Source: Demequina gelatinilytica (GTDB taxonomy: Bacteria > Actinomycetota > Actinomycetes > Actinomycetales > Demequinaceae). From it: 64,000 nt of DNA. The notes beneath the pieces are model-generated. The model did no database searches and was not told the origin of the DNA. It worked only from the letters and a program-made list of their open reading frames with translations. Location of the stretch: positions 1-64,000 of the forward strand of contig NZ_BBLV01000004.1 in assembly GCF_000971115.1 (NCBI RefSeq), read 5' to 3'. Shown in pieces: positions 9,079 through 18,476 of the stretch (position 1 is the stretch's first letter; the number at the start of each line of letters is the position of its first letter). The position numbers and the translations under genes were made by a program.

Positions 9079-9450
9079 TCAGCCCTGCGCGGACTCGTGC
9101 TCGGCGATCTTGGTGCGGACCTCGTCCATGTCGAGACCCTCGACAGCGCCGATCAGCTGCTCGAGCGCCGGGCCCGGCAGCGCGCCGGCCTGGTTGAAGA
9201 CCATGATGCCGTCGCGGAACGCCATGAGCGTGGGGATCGCGGTGATCCCGTACTTCACGCTGAGCTCCTGGTGCGCCTCGGTGTCGACCTTGGCGTGCAC
9301 GATCTCGGGCTTGACGTCCGAGGACTGCTCGAAGATGGGCGCGAAGCGCTTGCACGGGCCGCACCATTCGGCCCAGAAGTCCACGAGGACGATGCCGTCC
9401 TTGCTCACGGTCTCATCGAAGGTGTCGGTGGTCAGCTCGACAGTTGCCAT
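9079..9450 (-). CDS. trxA: Thioredoxin
   Basis: A 123-residue thioredoxin: cytosolic dithiol-disulfide oxidoreductase. The active site WAEWCGPCK has redox cysteines at 30 and 33, and the cis-proline motif AIPTLM is present. The ATG at 9450 matches the family N terminus. Upstream, TAGGAT at 9487-9492 on the minus strand is a plausible -10 and is overlapped by a CsoR/CstR-type palindrome (9472-9487), so this copy may be induced by copper or by reactive sulfur species. The usual trxB partner is not in the window. Confidence 0.95.
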   Translation of the reverse strand: MATVELTTDTFDETVSKDGIVLVDFWAEWCGPCKRFAPIFEQSSDVKPEIVHAKVDTEAHQELSVKYGITAIPTLMAFRDGIMVFNQAGALPGPALEQLIGAVEGLDMDEVRTKIAEHESAQG

Positions 9451-9471
9451 TGCTTCCTCTCTTCGGCAGTA

Positions 9472-9487
9472 ATACCCCGGGGGGTAT
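9472..9487. promoter_or_regulatory. CsoR/CstR-type operator before trxA
   Basis: ATACCCC-GG-GGGGTAT, arms of seven with a 2-base centre, the form recognised by CsoR/CstR/FrmR-family repressors. It lies 21 bases before the trxA ATG over the presumed -10. Related palindromes occur at 53475, 53659 and 55208. Confidence 0.65.
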
Positions 9488-9582
9488 CCTACCACTTCCC
9501 TGCGTGCGGGCTTTCGGTATCCAGGTTGTCACGTCACGGCGCGGTTGACGGGCCACGCGCAGACTCAAGGTAGAAAAGACTC

Positions 9583-10125
9583 ATGACCGATATGGCCGAG
9601 CTCCCTGACGAACCCACCGGCTGGCTGTCCGACCGCGAGCTGCAGCACGTCCGTTCCGAGCTCCCGTTGGTATACGTCAACGTGATCCCCGTGCGGATTA
9701 ATCCCATGGGCGAGATCACCGAGGTGGGACTGCTCCTCAGGGCCATCGACGGCGCGATGTCCCGCGCGATCGTCGCCGGGCGCGTGCTGCTGCACGAGCG
9801 GATTCGCGACGCCATCGTGCGCAACCTCGAGAAGGACCTGGGGCTCGCGGCGATGCCGCAGGTGCCGCTGTCGCCCGTGCCGCTCGCGGTCGCCGAGTAC
9901 TTCCCCACCAAGGGCGTCACGCCCTTCCACGACTCCCGCCAGCACGCCGTCGCCCTGGTCTACGTGGTGCCCGTCGAGGGGCACTGCGAGCCGCAGCAGG
10001 GAGCGCTCGACCTCACGTGGCTCACGCCCGAGGAGGCGGCGAGCGAGGACGTGGCCGCAGAGATGGCCGGCGGCCAGCACGTGCTGGTCCGTCAGGCGCT
10101 CGCGCACTGCGGCGCCGCGACCTAG
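9583..10125 (+). CDS. DUF4916 NUDIX-like protein
   Basis: A 180-residue protein of the actinobacterial DUF4916 group, related to NUDIX hydrolases. The fold is suggested by VYVNVIPVRIN and ALVYVVPVEG strands, and by a degenerate Nudix helix, GRVLLHERIRDAIVRNLEKDLGL (about residues 66-88), where RNLEKDLG replaces the usual REVxEExG. Loss of the second glutamate of the box makes normal pyrophosphohydrolase chemistry doubtful. It converges on and overlaps the 3' end of mug by four bases. Substrate unknown. Confidence 0.75.
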   Translation: MTDMAELPDEPTGWLSDRELQHVRSELPLVYVNVIPVRINPMGEITEVGLLLRAIDGAMSRAIVAGRVLLHERIRDAIVRNLEKDLGLAAMPQVPLSPVPLAVAEYFPTKGVTPFHDSRQHAVALVYVVPVEGHCEPQQGALDLTWLTPEEAASEDVAAEMAGGQHVLVRQALAHCGAAT

Positions 10126-10637
10126 GGCTCGCGCTCGAGGGCGCTCGCCAGCTCCTCCCACCAGGCGAGGCGGCCGGGGCGCCCGTCGTAGTGCGCCCGC
10201 CCCTGGTTGCGCCCGCTCGGGCTCGGCAGCACGAACACGCGCGCCCCGGCGAACAGCCACTCCTGGATCCCGAGCCCGGGTCGGGGGTGCCCGAGCCAGC
10301 GGGAGGCCTGCGCGCCTGCCTCCTTGGAGGTGAAGGCGATCCACCGGGGACGATGCGCGGCGACCTTCGCGGCGAGCGCCGGGACGTCGTAGGGCAGGCC
10401 GCGGTCGTGGCTCTGCGCCATGGTCTTGACCAGGTCGGTGAGGCCTACGCCGAATCCCGTGACGCGCGCATCGTCCTCCGGGCCCAGCGGCTCGGGGACG
10501 ATGCGCGCCGCACCCAGGTACTCCCAGAACCGGTTGCCTGGGCCCGCGTAGTAGTGCCCGCGTGCCGCCGAGGCGAGCCCCGGCGAGGTGCCGCAGAAGA
10601 CGACGCGCAGGCCGGGCGCCAGTCGATCCGGGAGCAC
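10122..10637 (-). CDS. mug: G/U mismatch-specific DNA glycosylase
   Basis: A 171-residue base-excision repair enzyme of the uracil-DNA glycosylase superfamily (MUG/TDG) that removes uracil or thymine mispaired with guanine. The start LPDRLAPGLRVVFCGTSPG lines up with the E. coli Mug N terminus, which is why I chose the GTG at 10637; a longer frame to 10760 would overlap rdgB and adds low-complexity sequence. The GTSPG motif here replaces GINPG of E. coli Mug, losing the catalytic-site Asn found in many relatives. LPSPSGRNQ is the DNA minor-groove wedge region. It is third in a unit with rph and rdgB. Confidence 0.85.
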   Translation of the reverse strand: MLPDRLAPGLRVVFCGTSPGLASAARGHYYAGPGNRFWEYLGAARIVPEPLGPEDDARVTGFGVGLTDLVKTMAQSHDRGLPYDVPALAAKVAAHRPRWIAFTSKEAGAQASRWLGHPRPGLGIQEWLFAGARVFVLPSPSGRNQGRAHYDGRPGRLAWWEELASALEREP

Positions 10638-10719
10638 GGGCGGACCGAGCGTCGCGGGAGGTCCCTCCGCGTCCGATCCCGAGGACCGAGCGTCCCGGAC
10701 CGGGCGGGGGCGGGGCACC

Positions 10720-11331
10720 TCAGGCCCGGAGAGCCTCGGCCACGTGGGGCGCGAGCGCACGGAACGCCTTGCCGCGGTGGCTGATCTGGTTCTTGCGCTC
10801 CGCGGTGAGCTCGGCGTTGGAGACCGCCTCTCCCTGCGCGCGGAAGATCGGGTCGTAGCCGAAGCCGCCCTCCCCTGCGGGCGCTCGGAGGAGCTCGCCG
10901 CGCAGGATCGAGCGGCACACGTGCTCCCGCCCGTCCGGCATCACCAGCACGGCGGCGCACACGAACTCCGCGCCGCGGTGCTGGTCCGGGATGTCCGCCA
11001 TCTGCGCGAGGAGCAGGTCGAGGTTCTCCTGGTCCTGCCCGTGCGCGCCGGACCACAGCGCGGAGAAGATGCCGGGCGCGCCACCCATGATGTCGACCGC
11101 GATGCCCGAGTCGTCGGCGATGGCCGGCAGCCCGGTCGCGGCGGCGAGCGCGTGGGCCTTGATGAGCGCGTTCTCCGCGAAGGTGGTGCCGTCCTCGACG
11201 GGGCTCGGGGCACCGAGCTCCTTGGCCGACGCCACGTCCTCGCGAGCGAGCCCCGGCACCAGCGGCGCGAGGATCGCCCAGATCTCGCCCACCTTGTGGG
11301 CGTTGTGCGTCGCGATCGCGAGGCGGGGCAT
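10720..11331 (-). CDS. rdgB: RdgB/HAM1 non-canonical purine NTP pyrophosphatase
   Basis: A 203-residue cytosolic enzyme that hydrolyses dITP, XTP and ITP to monophosphates and keeps deaminated purines out of nucleic acids. Signature elements are ATHNAHKVGEI at the N terminus (usually ATxNxxKxxE), FAENALIKAHA, ADDSGIAVD with the catalytic aspartates, and GEGGFGYDPIF. The ATG at 11331 is two bases from the rph stop codon, the common rph-rdgB arrangement. Confidence 0.95.
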   Translation of the reverse strand: MPRLAIATHNAHKVGEIWAILAPLVPGLAREDVASAKELGAPSPVEDGTTFAENALIKAHALAAATGLPAIADDSGIAVDIMGGAPGIFSALWSGAHGQDQENLDLLLAQMADIPDQHRGAEFVCAAVLVMPDGREHVCRSILRGELLRAPAGEGGFGYDPIFRAQGEAVSNAELTAERKNQISHRGKAFRALAPHVAEALRA

Positions 11332-11333
11332 GG

Positions 11334-12065
11334 TCAGCCCTCCAGCGCGGCTGCCTGGAGCACGGCGAGCTCGGCGTTGCCGGCGGTCGCGAGCGCGAGG
11401 AGCGCGTCGAGCTCGGCCCGGTCGAACGGAGCGCCTTCGGCGGTCCCCTGCACCTCGACGAAGCCGCCGGTGCCGGTCATCACCACGTTCATGTCCGTCT
11501 CGGCGCGGACGTCCTCGACGTACGGCAGGTCGAGCATCGGGACACCGTCGATGATGCCCACGCTCACGGCGGAGACCGAACCGCTGAGGGGCTGGGCGCC
11601 GGGCTTGATGGCGCCGTGCTTGCGTCCCCACTCGATCGCGTCCGCGAGCGCGACGTACGCGCCGGTGATCGCCGCGGTGCGGGTGCCGCCGTCCGCGTCG
11701 AGCACGTCGCAGTCGAGCACGATGGTGTTCTCGCCGAGCGCCTTGACGTCGATGATCGCGCGCAGCGAGCGGCCGATGAGACGGCTGATCTCCATGGTCC
11801 GGCCGCCGATCTTGCCGCGCACCGACTCGCGGTCGTTGCGCGTGTTGGTGGCGCGCGGGAGCATCGCGTACTCGGCGGTGACCCAGCCCTCGCCGGAGCC
11901 CTTCTTCCAGCGCGGCACGCCCTCGGTGAAGGACGCGGAGCACAGCACGCGCGTCCCGCCGAACGTCACCAGGCACGAGCCCTCGGCGTTGCGCTGGAAT
12001 CCCCGCTCGAAGGAGATGGGGCGGAGCTGGTCGGGGGTACGGCCGTCGGCACGGGTGATCGTCAT
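11334..12065 (-). CDS. rph: Ribonuclease PH
   Basis: A 243-residue phosphorolytic 3'-5' exoribonuclease that trims tRNA 3' ends. Diagnostic stretches include [29 protein letters not shown], the phosphate-binding [15 protein letters not shown], and [18 protein letters not shown]. Length matches the family. It starts the rph-rdgB-mug unit; the upstream neighbour on the same strand is 133 bases away, so the promoter probably lies in 12066-12198. Confidence 0.97.
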   Translation of the reverse strand: MTITRADGRTPDQLRPISFERGFQRNAEGSCLVTFGGTRVLCSASFTEGVPRWKKGSGEGWVTAEYAMLPRATNTRNDRESVRGKIGGRTMEISRLIGRSLRAIIDVKALGENTIVLDCDVLDADGGTRTAAITGAYVALADAIEWGRKHGAIKPGAQPLSGSVSAVSVGIIDGVPMLDLPYVEDVRAETDMNVVMTGTGGFVEVQGTAEGAPFDRAELDALLALATAGNAELAVLQAAALEG

Positions 12066-12198
12066 GGTGACGAGCCTATCCGTCCCGTGACAGCGGCAAC
12101 GGAGCTGGTCCCGACCCGCCGTCGGTGGGATCGGTCACGGGCCGCGACACGCCGCACCACCGGGACTCGCTCCGTTGCGGCTGTCGGACAGGCGCGGG

Positions 12199-12984
12199 TC
12201 AGAGCACGTGCGTCTCGCCCGGGACCGCGTGGGTGACGGGCGCGCCGTAGGCCACGGTCGCAAGCTCGAGCGTGCCGGCGGGGTCCACCCACGACGCGAT
12301 GTGGGTGACGATGAGCTCGCCCACCCCCGCGTCGCGCGCGAGCGTGCCCGCCTGCGTGCCGTTCATGTGGATGCCTTCGGGGTTGACGCGCGAATGCGCC
12401 CACCCGGCCTCCGCGAGCAGCGCGTCGGCGCCGCGCGCGAGGCCCAGGACCTCGTCGCAGCGGTCCGTGTCACCCGTGAAGACCAGCGAGGTCGGGCCGT
12501 CCGCGAGCGCCGAGGGCCCGGCGACGCGCACCGCGACCGCGGGGACGGGGTGCCACGCGCGCGCGAACGTGAACGAGAAGGGCCCGACGGTCGCGGTGTC
12601 GCCGTCGCCCACGGCCGTGAAGTCGAAGGTCGCGAGCGCGGTGAGGTCCTCGGAGCCGGCGATCTGGACGATGCGCTGGTCGAGCCCCTCGGGGCCGAGC
12701 AGCGTCAGCGGTGCCAGGTCGTCGTCCGCCGCAGGTCCGTAGCGGCGCAGGACGGACAGCGCGGCGAGGTCCGCGCAGTGGTCGGGATGCCCGTGCGAGA
12801 CCACGACCGCGTCGACGCGGGCGGGATCGCAGTAGCGCTGGAGCGGTCCGATCGCGCCCGACCCGAGGTCGAGGACGATGCGCCACGTGCGGCCGTCCGC
12901 ATCGTCCGCCTCCACGAGGTAGCAGGAGGCGGGCGCATCCGGGCCCGCGGTCGAGCCGGCGGAGCCGACGATGGTGAGCCTCAC
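12199..12984 (-). CDS. MBL-fold metallohydrolase (cyclic phosphodiesterase or RNase Z-like)
   Basis: A 261-residue metallo-beta-lactamase-fold hydrolase. The metal-binding motif is [11 protein letters not shown], a second aspartate is in [10 protein letters not shown], and late histidines occur in [10 protein letters not shown] and VTHIASW. Actinobacterial relatives sit beside murI and rph as here; some are called cAMP phosphodiesterases, but activity is rarely shown. The GTG at 12984 overlaps the murI stop codon (GTGA), so translation is coupled. No signal peptide is present. Confidence 0.85.
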   Translation of the reverse strand: MRLTIVGSAGSTAGPDAPASCYLVEADDADGRTWRIVLDLGSGAIGPLQRYCDPARVDAVVVSHGHPDHCADLAALSVLRRYGPAADDDLAPLTLLGPEGLDQRIVQIAGSEDLTALATFDFTAVGDGDTATVGPFSFTFARAWHPVPAVAVRVAGPSALADGPTSLVFTGDTDRCDEVLGLARGADALLAEAGWAHSRVNPEGIHMNGTQAGTLARDAGVGELIVTHIASWVDPAGTLELATVAYGAPVTHAVPGETHVL

Positions 12985-13802
12985 TGGGCTGCCTCCACTT
13001 CGGGGAGAGGTTCCACCTGCGTCACCACGGGACCGAGGAAGCGCTGCGCGAGCGCCTCGAAGCGGTCGCGCGGACCTGTCGCGTAGAAGCGGTGGCTGGG
13101 TGCGCTGTGCGCCTCGCGCTCGAGCCCGTTGGCCGCGAGCACACGGTAGACGTCGCGCGCGGTCTCCGACGCGGAGTCGACCAGGGTGACATCCGGCCCC
13201 ATCACGTACGCGATCGCGCCCGCGAGGAGCGGATAGTGAGTGCAGCCGAGGATCAGCGTGTCCACCCCGGCCTCCTGCAGCGGCGCGAGGTACTCGCGCG
13301 CCACGCGGATCACCTCGGGACCCGTGGTCTCCCCCGCCTCGACCAGGTCGACGAAGCGCGGGCACGCCTGGCTGGTGATGGTGAGGTCGGGTGCGCCGGC
13401 AAGAGCGTCCTCGTACGCCCCCGACGTCACGGTCGCGACCGTGCCGATCACGCCCACGTGCCGCGAGCGCGACAGCGACGCGGCGCGGCGCGCGGCCGGC
13501 AGGATGACCTCGACCACCGGGATGCCGCGCTCGCGCGAGAACCTCTCGCGCGCATCGCGAAGCACCGCGGCGGAGGCCGTGTTGCACGCGATCACCAGGG
13601 TCTTGACCCCGTCGGCGACCAGCGCGTCCATGATGTCGAGCGCGTGCTGGCGCACCTCGGCGATGCCGAGCGGGCCGTAGGGACCGTGCGCGGTGTCGCC
13701 GACGTAGTGCACCGACTCGTGCGGCATCGTGTCCATGATCGCGCGGGCGACGGTGAGACCGCCCACGCCCGAGTCGAACACGCCGATGGGCGCGTCGTTC
13801 AT
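12981..13802 (-). CDS. murI: Glutamate racemase
   Basis: A 273-residue cytosolic enzyme that converts L- to D-glutamate for peptidoglycan. The two catalytic cysteines are visible in ACNTASAA (Cys73) and LGCTHYPLL (Cys187); the N terminus [16 protein letters not shown] and GDTAHGPYG are typical. It sits in a tight operon clpS-DUF2017-murI-MBL hydrolase with four-base overlaps on both sides. Confidence 0.97.
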   Translation of the reverse strand: MNDAPIGVFDSGVGGLTVARAIMDTMPHESVHYVGDTAHGPYGPLGIAEVRQHALDIMDALVADGVKTLVIACNTASAAVLRDARERFSRERGIPVVEVILPAARRAASLSRSRHVGVIGTVATVTSGAYEDALAGAPDLTITSQACPRFVDLVEAGETTGPEVIRVAREYLAPLQEAGVDTLILGCTHYPLLAGAIAYVMGPDVTLVDSASETARDVYRVLAANGLEREAHSAPSHRFYATGPRDRFEALAQRFLGPVVTQVEPLPEVEAAQ

Positions 13803-14431
13803 GCCTGTCCTCCTAGAGACACGGACACCAGCGATTCCTGGAGCCACGTGAGGGCGTCGTAGAGCATCCCGAGCCATACCCGCTCGGGGTCGATGGTCGG
13901 CTCGTGCGGGGCGTCCGACTCCATGGCCTCGCCCGCGCGTGCGATGTCCGCGTGCAGCGCCTCGGCGTCCGCATCGCTCTCCAGCCCGAGCCGGGACGCG
14001 AGGACCAGCCGCACGTCGGTCAGCGCCGCCGCGGTGGGCATGACGTGCTCGGCGGGGACCACCCACTCGTCCACGTCCTGGCTCAGCTCCTCCCACATGC
14101 GGCGCAGCCGTGCGAGCTTGGTCGCGCGAAGGTCGTCCTCGGTGAGGCGGCGGAACTCGTCCGCGACCTCGCGCTCGCGTGGCGCGGCGTTGGGAAGGAG
14201 CCTCAGGAGCGCCGGGTCGTCCGGCTCCGCCGGAGCGTCGGCGAGCTCGTCGAGGAAGCGCAGGCTCTCCGCGAGATCCTCGCGGTGCGGGAGCGTCGAG
14301 TGAGGCGCGCTGCCGAACGACTCGCCGCCCAGGAGGAGGCCCACGTCGGCGACGATGCGCGCGATGACCAGGCGCTCGTCCTCGTCGAGCGCCGCGACGG
14401 CCGCGCCGTCACGGGCGGCGAAGGCCCTCAC
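13799..14431 (-). CDS. DUF2017 family protein
   Basis: A 210-residue mostly helical acidic protein of the DUF2017 family, found almost only in Actinobacteria directly after clpS. No catalytic motif is visible; [24 protein letters not shown] and [16 protein letters not shown] are its conserved helical parts. I chose the GTG at 14431, which overlaps the clpS stop (GTGA), giving RAFAARDG at the N terminus. Linkage with ClpS suggests a role in regulated proteolysis, but this is only inferred. Confidence 0.85.
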   Translation of the reverse strand: MRAFAARDGAAVAALDEDERLVIARIVADVGLLLGGESFGSAPHSTLPHREDLAESLRFLDELADAPAEPDDPALLRLLPNAAPREREVADEFRRLTEDDLRATKLARLRRMWEELSQDVDEWVVPAEHVMPTAAALTDVRLVLASRLGLESDADAEALHADIARAGEAMESDAPHEPTIDPERVWLGMLYDALTWLQESLVSVSLGGQA

Positions 14432-14715
14432 GCGTCCGCCCGCTCGAGCGTGGCCCACAGCCCGTACGAGTGCATCGCCTGGACGTGCACCTCCATCTGC
14501 TCGCGGCTTCCGCTGCTCAGCACCGACCGGCCCTTCTCATGCACCTCGCGCATGCGTGCCTCGGCCTCCTGGCGCGGCAGCCCGAAGTACTCCTGGAACA
14601 CGCGCGTGACGTAGCTCATGAGGTTGACCGGGTCGTTCCAGACCACCGTGACCCAGGGCTCGCGCACGCGCGTGCGGACGCCCGCGTCCGGCTCGAGTCG
14701 CTCCTGGGTACCCAC
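14428..14715 (-). CDS. clpS: ATP-dependent Clp protease adaptor ClpS
   Basis: A 95-residue adaptor that binds N-degron substrates and delivers them to ClpAP/ClpCP. VVWNDPVNLMSYVTRVFQ is the conserved binding pocket region (NDP/D...Y), and EMVH-like residues appear as MREVHEKGRSVL; HVQAMHSYGLWATLE closes the domain. The start codon is GTG at 14715. It is first in the clpS-DUF2017-murI operon. Confidence 0.95.
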   Translation of the reverse strand: MGTQERLEPDAGVRTRVREPWVTVVWNDPVNLMSYVTRVFQEYFGLPRQEAEARMREVHEKGRSVLSSGSREQMEVHVQAMHSYGLWATLERADA

Positions 14716-14751
14716 GCGCTCAGCGTAAGGCCGCGGGGCGCGCTTGCGCCG

Positions 14752-15027
14752 CTACTCGTCGCCGTCGGAACCGAATGCCGCGTCGATGATCTCCTTGCAC
14801 GCAGGGCACACGGGGAAGCGGTTCGGGTCGCGCCCGGGGACCCACACCTTGCCGCAGAGGGCGATCACGGGCTCGCCGCTCATGGCGGACTCGAGGATCT
14901 TCTCCTTCTTGACGTAGTGCGCGAACCGCTCGGCATCGCCGGGCTCGACCAGCTCCTGGGTGCCGGTGCGCTCGATGGTGGCGGTGCCGCCCTGCGGCTG
15001 GGTCATCGGCTCAAGGGTCTCGCTCAT
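14752..15027 (-). CDS. DUF3039 family small zinc-ribbon protein
   Basis: A 91-residue actinobacterial protein of unknown function. The C-terminal half contains a metal-site-like arrangement: IALCGKVWVPGRDPNRFPVCPACKEII, with one early cysteine and a CxxC. The N-terminal 40 residues are disordered and acidic. The ATG at 15027 is preferred to one at 15036 because it has more space from the upstream gene. It lies between an ABC transporter unit and clpS on the same strand. Confidence 0.8.
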   Translation of the reverse strand: MSETLEPMTQPQGGTATIERTGTQELVEPGDAERFAHYVKKEKILESAMSGEPVIALCGKVWVPGRDPNRFPVCPACKEIIDAAFGSDGDE

Positions 15028-15054
15028 GCGCACCATGGTACGCGCGGGCCACCC

Positions 15055-16647
15055 CTACGCCACGGCCGCCAGCAGCCGTCCGGAACGCGCGTTGTACACC
15101 GCGCCTGCGGCGCGCACCCCGCCGGCGTACGCGCCGATCCCAGTGATGATCCCGAGCACGCACGCGGCGGCGCCCCACCCCGGCGCCTCGGCCACGAGCG
15201 CGACCACGAACGGCACCACCACGAACGGCACGAGCAGCACGAGGACGAGCGTCGAGACCAGCTGCGCGACCAGGCCGGCGCCGACCGCCCCGACCTCCGA
15301 GCCGAACGGGCTCGCACCCGGCGCGGGCGCGCGGTAAGGCACCAGCACCGCGCTCAGCGCCGCGACGCCCAGGCTCACCCCGAGCACTCCGACGCAGGTT
15401 CCCAGCAGCCCGGGCGCGTCGGCCCAGCGTCCGCCCCACGCGACCGTCGCGAGCGCGACGACCACGATGAGCGGCAGCGCCCATGATGCGGTCGCCGCGA
15501 GCCTCCCGCGCAGCACCGCCTGGCCCAGCCGGCCCGAGACCACGTCGAGCCACAGCGCGGTCGAGTCGAAGGCGACGTCGTTGTGGCGGCCCCACCCGAT
15601 GGTGACCGCGAGCACGATCGGCACCAGGTACGCCCATCGCGGGTCGAGGTCGAACACGGGCATCACGAGCGCGAAGAACGTGACGGGCAGGAGCATCACG
15701 CCGACCAGGGACGACAGGTAGCGGGGATCGCTCACCCACGCGCGCACCAGGCGGGCGTGCACCGCCGCCGTCGCGCCGTCGCGCGGGCGCACAAGCCCCC
15801 TGACCGGATCGAGGATGCGGTCGTGGCGGCGGCGCGCCCCGCCTCCGCGGCCCAGCGGCGCCACGAGCTGGTGGGCGACGTTGACCCGCCACACCGCGTG
15901 CACCAGCAGCAGCCACGCGGCCTGCATCGCGATCCGCCACCCGGCGCCGAGCCAGTCGCCCTCCGCCGCGAGCGCGGGTGCCGCGACGCCCGCGCCGAGC
16001 GGCGTGGTCCCGAGCCGGTCGAGCAGGACCTCGACGTCCGCGCCGATCACCGCGGTGAGACCGTCGCGGAACAGCACCAGCGCCACAGGCGCCGCGGCGG
16101 CGAGCGCGAGCCCCAGCACGGCGAACGTCGCGAGCTTGGCCCGCCTGGAGGACAGCACGCGCGCGGCCCACGCGGCGCTCACCCGCGCGCCGAGCACCAT
16201 GGAGCCGTAGGCGAGCGCGAGGCCCAGCGCGGCCACCGCCAGCGCCTCCGGGCCGCTCACGCGCCAGGACAGCCCGAGCAGCCCGAGCGCGAGCGCGAAG
16301 AACAGCGCGGGCAGGGTGAGGAACGCCGCGACGGTGAGGCCGGGCATGATGGTGCGCGCGGACACGCCGAGGGTGCGGAAGCGCGCGGGCTCCAGCGTGT
16401 CGTCGAGCCCCGCCACCATGAGCGGCACCACGGCCCAGCCGATCGACAGCACGGCGACCAGACCCACGAGGAGGTCGGCACGGACCTCGTCGCTCTGGCG
16501 CGCGAGCGCAGCGCCGCCCCAGACGAGCCACGGGAGCATCGTCAGCATCCACGTCACGCCCAGGCCGGCGATCAGCAGGCGCCACCACTCCCGCCGCGCG
16601 AGGTGCCACGCGGCGCGCAGGCGGATCGCTACGACTGTCGCAACCAC
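15055..16647 (-). CDS. ABC-2-type transporter permease, large
   Basis: A 530-residue membrane subunit with roughly 10-12 hydrophobic segments in two halves separated by a basic cytosolic linker (RGGGARRRHDRILDPVRG, around residue 265). It has no clear relation to a characterised exporter. The GTG at 16647 overlaps the ATPase gene by 19 bases. Pairing with an ATPase and lack of a binding protein point to export, possibly of a lipid or peptide. Substrate unknown. Confidence 0.75.
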   Translation of the reverse strand: MVATVVAIRLRAAWHLARREWWRLLIAGLGVTWMLTMLPWLVWGGAALARQSDEVRADLLVGLVAVLSIGWAVVPLMVAGLDDTLEPARFRTLGVSARTIMPGLTVAAFLTLPALFFALALGLLGLSWRVSGPEALAVAALGLALAYGSMVLGARVSAAWAARVLSSRRAKLATFAVLGLALAAAAPVALVLFRDGLTAVIGADVEVLLDRLGTTPLGAGVAAPALAAEGDWLGAGWRIAMQAAWLLLVHAVWRVNVAHQLVAPLGRGGGARRRHDRILDPVRGLVRPRDGATAAVHARLVRAWVSDPRYLSSLVGVMLLPVTFFALVMPVFDLDPRWAYLVPIVLAVTIGWGRHNDVAFDSTALWLDVVSGRLGQAVLRGRLAATASWALPLIVVVALATVAWGGRWADAPGLLGTCVGVLGVSLGVAALSAVLVPYRAPAPGASPFGSEVGAVGAGLVAQLVSTLVLVLLVPFVVVPFVVALVAEAPGWGAAACVLGIITGIGAYAGGVRAAGAVYNARSGRLLAAVA

Positions 16648-17399
16648 GTGAGGTCCCGCCGCTCGCGCTCGTCGCCCACGAGCGCCACGAACCGCTCCTC
16701 GAGGTCGAGGGCGCCGTCGCGGACCTCCGCGAGGCTGCCGGAGGCGAGGACCCTCCCGCGCCCGACGACCGCGACGTGGTCGCAGAGCCGCTCGACCAAC
16801 GCCATCACATGCGAGGACAGCACCACCGTGCCACCCGTCGCCACGTACTCCTCGAGGATGCGGCGGATCGCGCCCGCGGACACCGGGTCCACGGCCTCGA
16901 AGGGCTCGTCGAGCACCAGCAGCCGCGGCGCGTGCACGAGCGCGCAGGCGAGGCCGATCTTCTTGGCCATGCCCGCCGAGTAGTCCATCACCAACGTGCG
17001 GCCGGCGTCCTCGAGATCGAGCGCCGCGAGCAGGTCGTCGCGCCGGGCGCGCACCACGTCCCTGTCGAGACCGCGGAGGCGTCCCGCGTAGGAGATCAGC
17101 TCCGCACCCGTGAGGCGGTCGAAGGTGTGCAGGCCGTCCGGGAGCACCCCGATGAGGGGCTTGGCGGCCTCCGGCGCGCCCCAGAGATCGATCCCCAGCA
17201 CGGACACCGTGCCCGCGTCGGGCTGCAGCAGCCCGGTCGCCATCGACAGCGTGGTGGTCTTGCCGGCGCCGTTGGGACCGACCACCCCGTAGAACGAGCC
17301 CGCGGGGATGTCGAGGTCGACGCGGTCCACCGCGAGCGTGTGGCCGAAGCGCTTCACAAGCCCACGCAGGGACAGCGCCGGGGCGGGGACCGTGGTCAT
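16629..17399 (-). CDS. ABC transporter ATP-binding protein
   Basis: A 256-residue ATPase subunit. Walker A is GPNGAGKTT, the signature loop YSAGMAKK is a variant of LSGGQ seen in ABC-2 exporters, and Walker B is LLVLDEPFEAVD, followed by SSHVMALVE with the switch histidine. It powers the permease encoded just downstream. A glyoxalase-like gene is divergent, with 110 bases between. Confidence 0.9.
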   Translation of the reverse strand: MTTVPAPALSLRGLVKRFGHTLAVDRVDLDIPAGSFYGVVGPNGAGKTTTLSMATGLLQPDAGTVSVLGIDLWGAPEAAKPLIGVLPDGLHTFDRLTGAELISYAGRLRGLDRDVVRARRDDLLAALDLEDAGRTLVMDYSAGMAKKIGLACALVHAPRLLVLDEPFEAVDPVSAGAIRRILEEYVATGGTVVLSSHVMALVERLCDHVAVVGRGRVLASGSLAEVRDGALDLEERFVALVGDERERRDLTWLRQS

Positions 17400-17470
17400 G
17401 GCGCCAGGGTATCGCCGGACTTCCAGGCGCGTTGCGCGACGGGATGGACTCCGTGCCGCAGGTGCGCATA

Positions 17471-17489
17471 TAGTTGCCACGACAACCTA
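17471..17489. promoter_or_regulatory. Inverted repeat before the VOC enzyme gene
   Basis: TAGTTG-CCACGA-CAACCTA (GTTG/CAAC cores, 6-base spacer), 21 bases before the ATG at 17510. The form resembles MarR/HxlR operators, but no such regulator is in the window. Confidence 0.4.
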
Positions 17490-17509
17490 ACTGAGGACGA
17501 GGGACGCAC

Positions 17510-18382
17510 ATGGACGCTTCGCGCACGGACCGCATCGCGGCAGGCACGACGATGGGACCGGTCGAGCTGCACGTCGAGGACCTCGACATGATGCTCGCCT
17601 ACTACCGCGACGTGCTCGCGCTCGAGCAGATCCGCGTCGAGGGCGACCGCCACGTGCTCGGGCGCGGCGGCGTCGACACCGTGGTGCTCACCCCCACGCG
17701 CGGGCTTCCTCGCTTCGACCGCCACGGCGCGGGCCTGTTCCACACCGCGGTGCTGTTCGACTCGCGCGAAGGTCTCGCCGCCGCGGTGCTGCGGGTCGCG
17801 CAGGCCGCGCCGGGCTCCTACACCGGCGCCGCCGACCACCTGGTGAGCGAGGCCTTCTACTTCGACGACCCGGAGGGCAACGGCGTCGAGCTGTACTTCG
17901 ACCGCCCGCGCGAGAGCTGGCGGCGCGACGCCACCGGCCGGCCCCTCATGGGCACGGAGCACATCGACGTCAACGGGTTCCTTACCAGCCACCTCACGGA
18001 GGCGGAGGTCGCCGCGCCCTCGGTCGCCGCGAGCGTGGGCCACGTGCACCTCCAGGTGGGAGACATCCCCACCGCGAAGGATTTCTACGTGCGCACGCTC
18101 GGCTTCGACGAGGTGCTCGACATGGGCAGCGCGCTGTTCGTGTCCGCCGGCGGCTACCACCACCACATCGGGCTCAACACCTGGAACTCGCGCGGCGCCG
18201 GCCCGCGCGCGGCCTCGCTCGGCCTGGGCACCATGGACATCGTGCTGCCGTCGGCGGACGACCTGGGCGCGCTGCGCGAACGGCTCGCCCACCGCGCCGC
18301 GGCGGTCGCGGACGACGGGCGCACGGTGACGGTCGCGGACCCGTGGGGCTCGCAGATCCGGGTCACCGTCGCCGGGCGCTGA
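17510..18382 (+). CDS. VOC (glyoxalase/extradiol dioxygenase) family protein
   Basis: A 290-residue CatE-like protein with two vicinal-oxygen-chelate modules, about residues 17-130 and 165-285. Metal-ligand candidates are the histidines in ELHVEDLDMM and GLFHTAVLF, the glutamate in GNGVELYFDRP, and in the second half HVHLQVGD and YHHHIGLNTW. Known relatives act as catechol 2,3-dioxygenases or glyoxalases; no aromatic pathway is nearby, so the reaction is open. It is monocistronic with a possible operator at 17471-17489. Confidence 0.85.
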   Translation: MDASRTDRIAAGTTMGPVELHVEDLDMMLAYYRDVLALEQIRVEGDRHVLGRGGVDTVVLTPTRGLPRFDRHGAGLFHTAVLFDSREGLAAAVLRVAQAAPGSYTGAADHLVSEAFYFDDPEGNGVELYFDRPRESWRRDATGRPLMGTEHIDVNGFLTSHLTEAEVAAPSVAASVGHVHLQVGDIPTAKDFYVRTLGFDEVLDMGSALFVSAGGYHHHIGLNTWNSRGAGPRAASLGLGTMDIVLPSADDLGALRERLAHRAAAVADDGRTVTVADPWGSQIRVTVAGR

Positions 18383-18434
18383 CCGCCCAGGACACGGCGT
18401 CATCCCAGGTGGGGGGTGGTTCTGCGCGTGAACC

Positions 18435-18463
18435 GTGACACCGAACCTACGGCACCGTAGGGT
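18435..18463 (+). promoter_or_regulatory. Probable promoter of the desaturase unit
   Basis: GTGACA (18435-18440) and TAGGGT (18458-18463) are 17 bases apart. Initiation about seven bases later would put the transcript start within a few bases of the leader ATG at 18477. Confidence 0.5.
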
Positions 18464-18476
18464 AGGCGCCATCCGT

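Noticed and set aside
9583-10125. Active NUDIX hydrolase
   Set aside because: The Nudix helix lacks the full REXXEE pattern, so I kept a family-level name only.
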